A DNA stretch of 64,000 bases from Stentor roeselii (Eukaryota; Ciliophora; Heterotrichea; Heterotrichida; Stentoridae): assembly GCA_006503475.1 (NCBI GenBank), contig RSEH01000171.1, forward strand, positions 41,861 to 105,860, given 5' to 3'. Below the pieces are notes generated by a model. The model saw only the letters and a list, made by a program, of their open reading frames with translations, ran no database searches and was not told the DNA's origin. A program made the translations under genes and the position numbers. This document shows, in pieces, positions 53,436-61,190 of the stretch; position 1 is the stretch's first letter, and every line of letters starts with the position of its first letter.

Positions 53436-54170
53436 ATGTCCTTTAATAAAACCAATCACTCGAATTCCTTCAGTGCAAGTCCTTTAATGAGCCCATCGAA
53501 AACCCACTTCAGAGAATGGTCATCATCAAACATGTACCGAACGTCTTACCACGACATGCATAAATCTTCTCCAATCAAAAACAAAAGCTACGCAATTCCA
53601 GGTTATTCAGGACACATTCCAGGTCTTTCCTCAGACAGTGACTACGGAAAGCGTTTCACAATCGCTACTCGTGAGCAGTTTTCACGTGAAAAGTACCTTC
53701 CAGTCCGTTTAACTTCAAAATTTCCCCAACGGCCTGCAAGTCTTTCGCCTTCAAATTCCACAAAAGGCCGATTCGGTGGCGGAATATCAGAAGAATACCA
53801 TTCAATCTCTCGATTTCATGGAAAAAGTACAATTCCCACAACTCACCCGAACTACTCCCCAAGTGACTGGTCAACGAACTACGGTTTATCCTTTAAAAAC
53901 CAAGAAAAGCAAAGACATTTGCTTTACAGGAAAAATAATTCAGAAGATATTAAAAAAGGTCCTGTTTTGAAGTCTCCTAAAGTACAGGCTTCAGGATTTG
54001 TGCAGAACTCGACGTTGTTTGATGGACATGGGTGGATGCCGATGAAGCACTTGCATGGCGATTCGAGTTTCAGTGAATATCGGAATCGTTTTAACTCAGA
54101 AGTGAACTTTCACCCCAGGTCTTTAAAGGTGTCTGTTAGGAAGTTGCATAGAAAAAGGCTAGTTTATTAG
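53436..54170 (+). CDS. CIMIP2/FAM166-like ciliary microtubule inner protein
   Basis: 244 aa, basic, Ser/Tyr/His-rich and probably lacking a globular core. The motif YAIPGYSGHIPGL near residue 52, followed by YGKRFTIATRE, is the hallmark of the FAM166/CIMIP2 family (IPGYTGHIP...YG), proteins found inside or along ciliary doublet microtubules. A second G-rich Y motif is in KGRFGGGISEEYHSIS. The rest has spaced aromatic residues, typical of microtubule inner proteins. The start is the first ATG after an AT-rich leader. It is followed after 10 bp by another small axonemal-type gene on the same strand. Family call from one strong motif. Confidence 0.7.
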   Translation: MSFNKTNHSNSFSASPLMSPSKTHFREWSSSNMYRTSYHDMHKSSPIKNKSYAIPGYSGHIPGLSSDSDYGKRFTIATREQFSREKYLPVRLTSKFPQRPASLSPSNSTKGRFGGGISEEYHSISRFHGKSTIPTTHPNYSPSDWSTNYGLSFKNQEKQRHLLYRKNNSEDIKKGPVLKSPKVQASGFVQNSTLFDGHGWMPMKHLHGDSSFSEYRNRFNSEVNFHPRSLKVSVRKLHRKRLVY

Positions 54171-54180
54171 TTGGATAAAA

Positions 54181-54636
54181 ATGAGTTCTTATTATAGAAC
54201 TGAAGCGCTGAAGACTAGTCACTACTTCTGTAATGGAGAAGGACGGGATACTTATATTCATGTCAATAATGGAGGGGTTGAACGGAATACTTATCCTTAT
54301 AAGTTTCCTGATGACGGAAGAAGTAACAAGCGTTACTTTTACGCTGGAAGCCCGAATCTTGGGGCGAAACCTGTCAAGTACAATACTAATGGAAGTGGAA
54401 GGGATACTTATATTGCCTTTAATCATGGGGGACTTGCTTCACCTCAGAGTAAAAAAACGTTTTATAACTCGCTTAGGACTCCTTCACCTGGATGCGTCAA
54501 AATGTATAAAACTCAAACTAACTGGCAGTATGCTCAACAGATGAAAACTAGGAAAATGCAAAGAGATGCGTCGATGAGACTTTCTGCACCGAAGTTCTTC
54601 CCTAGTAGGAATAAGTCTAAGAATGCTAATTTATGA
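54181..54636 (+). CDS. Small protein with GxGRDTYI repeats, probably axonemal
   Basis: 151 aa. Two copies of one motif: NGEGRDTYIHVNNGG (about residue 18-32) and NGSGRDTYIAFNHGG (about 70-84), each followed by aromatic, basic sequence; KSHYF/KRYFY-like segments precede. The C-terminus is basic (QQMKTRKMQRDASMRL). Short, basic, Tyr/Gly-rich repeat proteins of this sort are frequent among ciliary microtubule-associated proteins, but I cannot name the family with certainty. Only 10 bp separate its ATG from the stop of the CIMIP2-like gene, so the two may be read together. The stop is TGA. Confidence 0.65.
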   Translation: MSSYYRTEALKTSHYFCNGEGRDTYIHVNNGGVERNTYPYKFPDDGRSNKRYFYAGSPNLGAKPVKYNTNGSGRDTYIAFNHGGLASPQSKKTFYNSLRTPSPGCVKMYKTQTNWQYAQQMKTRKMQRDASMRLSAPKFFPSRNKSKNANL

Positions 54637-54869
54637 GAAGTTTAGCAGTTTTAATTAACTGTTGAAAATTGGATGAAGAAACTTTGGCTGAAAAGGTTAT
54701 TTTTATGGGATTAGAGAAGAAGAGAAAAAAAGAATTTTTCTTTAAGATTTTAAGTGTTTTTAACTAAAACTTTAAAAATTTTGAAGAGTTTAAGTAATTG
54801 GAAAATAATTAAAAGATTACATCAACACTTATCACTATCTATCCAATCTTCAATCAATTTCTCATCAAA

Positions 54870-55643
54870 ATGAAACTAATAAATATGACTGAGATAAACA
54901 GTGATCAAGTATTCATGCGTCTCAAGCAAAATCCAAGCAACACTCACTGTTTCGAATGCAATACAAACGAATCATCCTGGTGCTCCGTAAATTTAGGTAT
55001 TTTTTTATGTCTTAAATGTGCAGGTCAACATCGAAGTCTAGGAGTTCATCTAAGTTTTGTAAGGTCTCTAACAATGGATTCATTTTCTCCAAAGCAACTT
55101 GCGATGATGTCTGTCGGCGGAAATAATGAACTCTCAGAATTTTTCAACTATTATTCCCTTGAGTCACTTTCTTTAGAGCAAAAATACAGAACAGTCGCTG
55201 CATATTTTTACAGAGAAAAACTTTCATTTGCCTCTGATGGAATTTTTATTGACAAACAAAGGCCGAGTAGTCAAGACGGTAGACAAATTTTAGAAGAAGA
55301 AAGAAAAGTTTTTGTATCTTCAAATGTCGAACAGCCTAAAAGCACTTTTTCTACTTTTATTGAAAAAACAGTGGAGTCGACTAAAGAACTTAAAGATAAA
55401 ATGACTGAAATTTCTATGAAAGATGTGGAGGATAAGGTTAGGGAAAGTATTCACTCTGCTGGGATTAAGGAAAAATTGAAAAAGGCGAAGAAGTCAGCTG
55501 GGAAGTTTTATCATCATTTTGCTAGTGGAGCGAAAAATGTTTTTAAGAATAATAACAAGGAGGTCTGGTATGAGGGAAAACTGTTTCCGGGAGAAGATGA
55601 GTTATTGCTTGACCCAGAGCACTGCAAGGAGGTGAAAAATTAA
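54870..55643 (+). CDS. ArfGAP1-type ArfGAP
   Basis: 257 aa. ArfGAP domain at about 12-125: zinc cluster CFECNTNESSWCS...FLCLKCAGQHRSLGVHLSFVRSL-type (CxxC-x16-CxxC) with the arginine finger in QHRSLG, and MDSFSPKQLAMMSVGGN as in ArfGAP1. The C-terminal part is Lys/Glu-rich helical (ELKDKMTEISMKDVEDKV) and could form an ALPS-like or coiled membrane-sensing helix. It should stimulate GTP hydrolysis by ARF in Golgi or endosomal traffic. The protein is shorter than ArfGAP1 (about 400 aa). An earlier Met at residue 1 and another at 6 are both possible starts. Confidence 0.88.
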   Translation: MKLINMTEINSDQVFMRLKQNPSNTHCFECNTNESSWCSVNLGIFLCLKCAGQHRSLGVHLSFVRSLTMDSFSPKQLAMMSVGGNNELSEFFNYYSLESLSLEQKYRTVAAYFYREKLSFASDGIFIDKQRPSSQDGRQILEEERKVFVSSNVEQPKSTFSTFIEKTVESTKELKDKMTEISMKDVEDKVRESIHSAGIKEKLKKAKKSAGKFYHHFASGAKNVFKNNNKEVWYEGKLFPGEDELLLDPEHCKEVKN

Positions 55644-55922
55644 TAAAGTGAATGATATTCAAGAGATGAGATAGCTACTAATGTGATTATTTATTAAAGC
55701 CTTTACTACACCCTAATAAATTCAATACTTTTCAGTTCATTATTAACACCTAAACATGTAACTATTGACCTTCCCTTGTAATTCAATCCAAAAAAAAAAA
55801 AAAACTATCAAATCATTTCTTTTCTCTCTTCAACTGCAACAAGTAATCATCTACATGCCAATTAATTTCCCTTTAATTACTGAAAATGAATAAACATGCC
55901 TGCCAAGGTCGTTATAATAAAA

Positions 55923-56276
55923 ATGGGCTGTTGTGCCTCCTTTTCTATTGAACATGAAGCTGAAAATTTGATCCTTGACTCAAAACCTGAAAACACTGCA
56001 AACGTTTCCTTCGCTGATCTCAGTATTCGATCTGATTGTGAAGATCAGCCCGTCTTTTTAAACACTGAAGAACTGAACTTTACCAGGTCCTCCAGACTCA
56101 GGTCAACAAGTTGCAATAGTTTGCGCTATAGCAATCAACTTGAATCTGCCTTTCTTATGAGTGGACCTTTGAAAAGTGATCGAATTATATCAAAAAGTGT
56201 CAACTTAAAAAATTGCGAAACGCTGTTAGAAGTCAATTGTTTTGCTTACTCACCTAATGAAACCAGTAGATTGTAA
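55923..56276 (+). CDS. Small MGCC-start lipid-anchor candidate
   Basis: 117 aa from the ATG at 55923. An upstream in-frame ATG at 55896 would add nine residues (MPAKVVIIK) and mask the motif. MGCCASFS gives Gly-2 for myristoylation and Cys-3/Cys-4 for palmitoylation, so I choose the second ATG. The rest is acidic then Ser/Arg-rich (SRLRSTSCNSLRYS) and without a fold I recognise. A small membrane-bound signalling adaptor is possible. The spacer before it has a run of 16 A near 55790. Confidence 0.55.
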   Translation: MGCCASFSIEHEAENLILDSKPENTANVSFADLSIRSDCEDQPVFLNTEELNFTRSSRLRSTSCNSLRYSNQLESAFLMSGPLKSDRIISKSVNLKNCETLLEVNCFAYSPNETSRL

Positions 56277-56696
56277 AGAGTAATAATTCGAGTAATTTAA
56301 ATTTAATTGAATTTCAGAGGATGTGAGTTGTGGAGTTAGTTTTGGAATTGGAATGTTTTTTTGGGAAGTTAAATTTTACCTGGACTTTTGGTATGAAATT
56401 ATGATATGTTTGATTTTAGGTGGTATATTAAAGTTTTTTGGTTATTTAATATTCTTGAAATTGCTTTTTCAGGGTTTTTAAAATTGATGGTTTATTGACT
56501 ATCACTTAATATATGTAATCTGTGGGTAGGTTTTTAACATTAAAGTCATTATATCTTTCGCTTCCTTAATAATTTAAGAATATCTTTTCTCATTATATTT
56601 GAACATTATTATAGAATTACTCCAATAGTATCTAATATTGAATTTATTTAATTCTTAGCCATATCAAATCTGATTAAATCAAATAGAACTATAATA
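56277..56696. other. 420-bp AT-rich spacer
   Basis: Between two plus-strand genes. T-rich first half, no useful open frame, no repeat or RNA motif seen. Confidence 0.5.
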
Positions 56697-57752
56697 ATGA
56701 GTAATTCAAGAATTAAACTAAGAATCGAGGATAAAAAGCTCAACAAATCATTTAAGCAGGCTTCGAGCCTTGAACCCTTGATAAGGGTAAAAAATCACAA
56801 GTATAAAAATCCAGCAGTACATTTTTCTCCGTATTCTAGTCAAAACCTCAAGTTTCAATCATTCGAAAAAGCGACAGATATCTTAAACCAACATATTCAA
56901 GTGAACTCCCAAGCTAAACTTTCAAACATAACCAGAAATTCTAGTAAAAATATCAAATCATTAAGTAGTCTTTTAGGAGATGAAAGAGCTCCTAAGCTAG
57001 ATATTTTAAAGACGAGTAAAAAGCTCTTAAAAAAACTTGAAGATATTTATGAGTCTCCTGAATATTTAGATGTATATTTCGACATTTTTGATGAGGTGAT
57101 TTCGAATGATAGAGATTTTGGGTCAGTCCTATCACTTTTAAAGAATCGTATCAGATCTATATTCAAAGACATAAAAAAAGACAACGACCTACTCCAAAAA
57201 AACCTAAAAGAAACCTCAAACCTTCGAAACTGTTTAGAAGCCGAGCACAAGCGAGTAACAATGGAAAACCTGCAACTTCAATCCAACCTAGAAAAAATCC
57301 ACGAAAAATTCACAGATCTCTCAGACAAGCTGATAAAATTAACAAAAATCGATTTAAAACCGGGAGAAGTCACCGACGAGAACTTCAAAAAACTAAAACA
57401 AGAAAACCTAATCTACCAAGACCTGATATTCAAAATGAGAGACGAGATAAAATTTTTCAAAGGAAAATCAAAAAAGCTTTCCAACCTTCTAAACGTTTTA
57501 GAATCCAAAGGGATCCCAGTGGAGGACATCTACCTAAAAGAAGTAAAAAAGGTGAAAAAGTTGCCGAAGTATTCAGGAGACAGCGAAATCGAGAGCTGTT
57601 CAGACAACGAGAACCTTGTTTCAATGCGTCAAGAACTTCAAATGAAACCAGTTCAAGTCCCATCCTTAGGACTTCTAAACCTTGACCGTTCATCCTCAGA
57701 CGATTCATTCATTTCATCATTGACTCCAACACCTTCCATGCTGGAGATCTGA
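56697..57752 (+). CDS. Coiled-coil protein, TSNAXIP1-N-like
   Basis: 351 aa. The N-terminal 90 residues are basic and disordered. About 95-250 is helical: LEDIYESPEYLDVYFDIFDEVI then RDFGSVLSLLKNRIRSIFKDI. It resembles the N-terminal domain of TSNAXIP1-like ciliary proteins (Y..IFD..I..D..YG..L..IK..Y), followed by coiled coil to about 275. The C-terminus is acidic and Ser-rich (SSSDDSFISSLTPTPS). Family call is tentative. The stop is TGA. The next gene on the strand starts 39 bp later and is also coiled coil. Confidence 0.6.
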   Translation: MSNSRIKLRIEDKKLNKSFKQASSLEPLIRVKNHKYKNPAVHFSPYSSQNLKFQSFEKATDILNQHIQVNSQAKLSNITRNSSKNIKSLSSLLGDERAPKLDILKTSKKLLKKLEDIYESPEYLDVYFDIFDEVISNDRDFGSVLSLLKNRIRSIFKDIKKDNDLLQKNLKETSNLRNCLEAEHKRVTMENLQLQSNLEKIHEKFTDLSDKLIKLTKIDLKPGEVTDENFKKLKQENLIYQDLIFKMRDEIKFFKGKSKKLSNLLNVLESKGIPVEDIYLKEVKKVKKLPKYSGDSEIESCSDNENLVSMRQELQMKPVQVPSLGLLNLDRSSSDDSFISSLTPTPSMLEI

Positions 57753-57791
57753 GCAAAAATCTAATACCTCTAAGAAAGACTATTAATCTAA

Positions 57792-58451
57792 ATGGTAATC
57801 ATCATCTAGGAGTCCTCACTTTCGCTTAAAAACATTCGGCCTCTTTCAGCAAGAAAAATCAAGCCCATCAAGACAGGGCGGAAAAAAACAGGAAAAGCTC
57901 AGGATTCAAGTAAACTTCTTAGAAGAATCTCTCCTAAAATACTCAGTCCCAACGCTTTTGAATCTTCTTCAGTGCGAAATCAAACAAGTGGAAGGACTCT
58001 TAGCACTGAGTTCACTTTAAACTCTCCTGAAGTAAGTAAAGCTCTTGTTAAACTGGAAAAAGAACACTCGGATCTTTTGAGTCTTTACAGCAAGATGAGT
58101 GATGAACTTTTACATTTAAAAACACTTGAAAAACTTGATAAACAAAGAGAAAAACAGATTCAGCAAATAAAGAATAGACTTAATTCGAATACTCGCGAAA
58201 CGAATGAAATTCAGAATAATTTGAAGTTTTGTGAAGGGATTTTTAAGGAATTTGTGAAAAGAATGGAAAAAGGAGGACTTACTGCTGAGGAAAAAAAAAT
58301 CTTGGCTAGACAGATTCAGAACTTTTTTGGAGAACTTGGGATTCAGATTGATGAGGTTGATAAAAATGAAGCTTGTCTTGGGGAGCTTTGGAATCTTATT
58401 CCGAAAACTGAGAAATTGCTGTTAAGACTAGAAAATAATTTGAAAGTTTAA
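57792..58451 (+). CDS. Coiled-coil protein with intron directly after ATG
   Basis: 214 aa when spliced: exon 1 is only the ATG at 57792-57794, the intron is 57795-57809, and exon 2 runs 57810-58451. Exon 2 is open throughout but has no ATG for its first 80 codons; the 54 codons before the first GTG (57972) are coding-like (basic, KIKPIKTGRKKTGKAQ, SSKLLRRISPKILSPN). Splicing gives MESSLSLKNIRPLSARK. The rest is coiled coil: LEKEHSDLLSLYSKMSDELL, then a helix with ETNEIQNNL, and a charged C-terminal helix. No known family. It is convergent with the next gene, with 7 bp between stops. Confidence 0.7.
57795..57809 (+). other. 15-nt intron immediately after the start codon
   Basis: GTAATCATCATCTAG follows the ATG directly, in phase 0, and ends in an in-frame TAG. 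A at position 10, as in the other five introns. Confidence 0.75.
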
Positions 58452-58458
58452 GATACAG

Positions 58459-59004
58459 TCATTTATTGAGAATGGATTTCTGTAGACAGTCAAGCAAAAA
58501 CTTTGATTTCTTGTGAAACATTTTCATGTAACTTTTGACATTTCCCAATTTTTCACAATTTTTTTTATTTCTTCTAATATCAGTTGACAAGTTTCTTCTC
58601 GGAATTTTCCCGAATCCCTCATTCTCACAGAGTTCAGATTTCTTAGAAAAAGAGTGAAATTTCTTTCTTTTCCCTTGAATTTTAATATCATCAATAATCT
58701 TCTTACTTCTTTCAAAGTTCCTAAGATCATTTTTCTTGTTCGACAGTAGTTCAGAAGTAATCCTTTCAATTTTCTTTTTAGTCTTATCAGAAAAAGTGTT
58801 AATTTCAGCCTGCGTTGAAGAGTCAACTGCGAAGTTCAAGTCAGGTTGTTCCAAATTCGCTCTTTTCACATAAAAATTCGGAGACACTGATTTGACCGGA
58901 GATGGTTTATAAATGAATAACTTTGAGTTAATGTCATTGTTGTTGATTTTTATCTCAGAATACTTGCTGTGGTGCTTCGCATGTTTAGTGATGAAAAAGT
59001 CCAT
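58459..59004 (-). CDS. Unknown small basic protein
   Basis: 181 aa; not recognised. Lys/Ser/Asn-rich and probably disordered, with short helices (KKKIERITSELLSNKKNDL, SKKIIDDIKIQ). No transmembrane segment, zinc motif or repeat. The N-terminus MDFFITKHAKHHSKYSEIKI has a His-rich patch. The ATG at 59002-59004 is the first Met after stops. It is convergent with the coiled-coil gene. A weak similarity in composition to ciliary microtubule proteins is not enough for a call. Confidence 0.55.
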   Translation of the reverse strand: MDFFITKHAKHHSKYSEIKINNNDINSKLFIYKPSPVKSVSPNFYVKRANLEQPDLNFAVDSSTQAEINTFSDKTKKKIERITSELLSNKKNDLRNFERSKKIIDDIKIQGKRKKFHSFSKKSELCENEGFGKIPRRNLSTDIRRNKKNCEKLGNVKSYMKMFHKKSKFLLDCLQKSILNK

Positions 59005-59134
59005 TTGTAAGTTATTATTTCAGAGATTTGGTCAAATGATTAACTGGTTTTAGATGAAAAGATCTGAGATGAGGAGAAGTTTAAAGGGAGATTTGTTGAT
59101 GATTGTTTCATCATTAGGGATTTTTATTGTTTAA

Positions 59135-60010
59135 TTAAGTATAAAGACTTATCTGCTTGTAGTGAGGGTCGTATTCTAGGATTAAACCAGAACCCATCAG
59201 ATATGTGTTCTCCTGGAAAAAACTGCCTGAATTGTAGAAGAATGAGTGAAAGTTCGTCATTCGGATCTGAAGAAATTGCTCAGTTGATATGTCGAATTCC
59301 CAGGCTGCTAAGTTGTAACCTGATCCTATCACTTCGCCGCCTACTACGAGGATTCTACCTTCCAAAGGGGATAGACCGATTCGGTTTATGAAGTTTGGTA
59401 GGCGGAATGATAATATTATCCATCGACCTTGCAATTTTTCTATGGTGTCTGTCTTAAAACCACCAAAAACGTAAACGCAGTCTTGATGTTCTATTGAAGA
59501 ATGAAAACTTCTGCTGATGTTAAGACTTGAAATTGGTATCCATGATTCTCCATCGAACATTTCACTGTTATTGACTTCGTTCCCATTAATCTCCCCTCCA
59601 GTAACTAAAATTTTCCCTTCAAAAGAAGTAACAGAAAAGTTCTTCCGTGGCGAGTTCATAGGCCTAAAATGTATTTTTTTAAGAGATGGAAAAGCAACCT
59701 GAGTGCAAGACTTGCTGGAAATGACTAAAATAGAATAATTAGTATTTTGATACACCCTACTATCAGCAGAAACAGGTATATTGACAGCAGTCGAGGAGCT
59801 AGTTCTAAGATCAAGAAGAACTGGTATTCCTGAGCTATGGTCTATTAAAAAAGGTGAAGACCTACAAGGTTTCGATTTAACCAAGTACTGAGTAGGTAAA
59901 GGCTTTTCTAAAATTTCACTTTTACTAGATTTCTCCACTTTTTCATAAAATTCATCAACTGGAAGCTGCTTTACTTTGATTAAAGTCTTTTTACTTGAGC
60001 TGCTTCCCAT
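59135..60010 (-). CDS. Lipid-anchored Kelch-repeat protein
   Basis: 291 aa. Starts MGSSSSKKTLIKV: Gly-2, Ser-6 and Lys-7/8 fit the N-myristoylation consensus. After a polar linker (to about 85), Kelch blades follow: ILVTGGEINGNEVNNSEMFDGESW, then VYVFGGFKTDTIEKLQGRW, then RILVVGGEV, with Gly pairs and aromatic ends. About four blades, fewer than the usual five to six, so the propeller may be partial. It could anchor a signalling or cytoskeletal complex at a membrane. Its ATG is only 8 bp from the divergent ATG of the 56-aa micro-gene. Confidence 0.75.
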   Translation of the reverse strand: MGSSSSKKTLIKVKQLPVDEFYEKVEKSSKSEILEKPLPTQYLVKSKPCRSSPFLIDHSSGIPVLLDLRTSSSTAVNIPVSADSRVYQNTNYSILVISSKSCTQVAFPSLKKIHFRPMNSPRKNFSVTSFEGKILVTGGEINGNEVNNSEMFDGESWIPISSLNISRSFHSSIEHQDCVYVFGGFKTDTIEKLQGRWIILSFRLPNFINRIGLSPLEGRILVVGGEVIGSGYNLAAWEFDISTEQFLQIRMTNFHSFFYNSGSFFQENTYLMGSGLILEYDPHYKQISLYT

Positions 60011-60018
60011 TCTTATAA

Positions 60019-60189
60019 ATGGAAACTGCGAATATCAGGACTTGGCTGCTAGCTCAGAATATTCCTGAAGCGACTGTGAGTCAAATTTTAGTCAATTTCG
60101 AGAAAAACCTGAAAAAAATGATCAACTCCCTTTCTTTAGATGACTTGGAAAGTCTAACTCAAGAGCAATTCACCAAATATTTAGCATAA
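60019..60189 (+). CDS. 56-aa micro-gene, possible SAM-like helical protein
   Basis: An ATG at 60019 opens 56 codons to a TAA at 60187-60189, in a gap of 190 bp between two minus-strand genes. The product begins METANIRTWLLAQNIPEA and continues in amphipathic helices (VSQILVNFEKNLKKMINSL, DDLESLTQEQFTKYL). Trp followed by LL and the late DLESLTQ recall SAM-domain helices. The residue mix is protein-like and unlike AT-driven chance frames. Its start codon is 8 bp from the Kelch start, and its stop is 11 bp from the next gene's stop. Support is by sequence character only. Confidence 0.6.
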   Translation: METANIRTWLLAQNIPEATVSQILVNFEKNLKKMINSLSLDDLESLTQEQFTKYLA

Positions 60190-60200
60190 TTAAGCTTAGA

Positions 60201-61139
60201 CTACTGAGTGTTACATGAACTTCCACAATGCTCGGCGTATAAATCAGTTGATTTCCGTCGAAGTCCTTCAAGGGTCTTACGGGTTTTGTCTAAATACTCA
60301 GGAACGCTTTCCAGCTCTAAGCAGAAATCGTTGCTTATCAATTTAGAAAAATCTAAAGATTCTTTTTTCAATAAAGCTCCGGCCACGTAAGAAATCTTTA
60401 AAATGTCTGAAAGGATTAACTTCAGATCTAGGCAGATACTCGATGGGTTGACTGATGAAGAATTTTTCTTTTTAGAGTCGATTAAAGTTTGTTGGAGTTT
60501 TGAATTTTCATTTAGTAGTGTTTCCAGTTTTTCATCGAGTTTTCGCTTTAGTTTGGTTTTTTCTTGGAATTCTAGAACTGTTGTTTTTTTACCTCCGAAT
60601 TTTTTTAGATTGAGTTTTAGTGATTTGATGCTTTTTCGAAGGTCTTCATTATCTTTAGCTAGATTCTGAATTTCTTCCAACTTTTCTTTTCGAGCTTTAA
60701 GCAGGTTTAAATCAGTTAATCTGATGAGCTTTTCTTTGAGTAATTTGATTTCGGATTCATGCTCCTCAACTAATTCTTTACCTTTTTGGAGATTCGAATC
60801 ACTTTCAATTTGACTGGATTTGAAAGTATTGATAGTTTCCTTTAACACTCGATTTTCTTCCAGCTTATTTCTTAAGTTTTTAATCTGGTCACGTCTTGAC
60901 GACTTCGGAGCTGAAAAATTCTGACTGATCTTCTGAATTTCTTCAAGACTAGGTATCTGAATCGAAAAAGGCAAAGCAGCGACATCAATTGAGTTCCTTT
61001 TAAACGACCTCCTAGTTTCCCTAATCCCATTATTTTCACTAGACCAATTCCTTGCCTCAGAACTCCTAATCCCACCTAATGACTCTCTGAATCCTTTTCC
61101 TTCACGAGTACTAATCCTGCAAAACACGCAGCTTTCCAT
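60201..61139 (-). CDS. Coiled-coil protein
   Basis: 312 aa. The N-terminal 80 residues are polar, Arg/Ser-rich and disordered with CVFC at residues 4-7. Residues 80-240 are a regular coiled coil (KNLRNKLEENRVLKETINTF, HESEIKLLKEKLIRLTDLN). A Ser break follows, then a short helical C-terminal domain (ICLDLKLILSDILKISYVAG) ending CGSSCNTQ. No known family. It may be a structural or kinetochore/cilium coil. It is divergent from the exchanger gene with 51 bp between ATGs. Confidence 0.65.
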   Translation of the reverse strand: MESCVFCRISTREGKGFRESLGGIRSSEARNWSSENNGIRETRRSFKRNSIDVAALPFSIQIPSLEEIQKISQNFSAPKSSRRDQIKNLRNKLEENRVLKETINTFKSSQIESDSNLQKGKELVEEHESEIKLLKEKLIRLTDLNLLKARKEKLEEIQNLAKDNEDLRKSIKSLKLNLKKFGGKKTTVLEFQEKTKLKRKLDEKLETLLNENSKLQQTLIDSKKKNSSSVNPSSICLDLKLILSDILKISYVAGALLKKESLDFSKLISNDFCLELESVPEYLDKTRKTLEGLRRKSTDLYAEHCGSSCNTQ

Positions 61140-61190
61140 TCAAAAATATCACCGTTAAGAATCAACAAACCTAAAAAAATCAATAAACAA

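Noticed and set aside
54136-54200. Intron joining the CIMIP2-like and GRDTYI genes into one protein
   Set aside because: No GTA...AG of 15 or 16 nt spans the stop at 54168-54170 in a way that keeps frame. They are kept as two genes.
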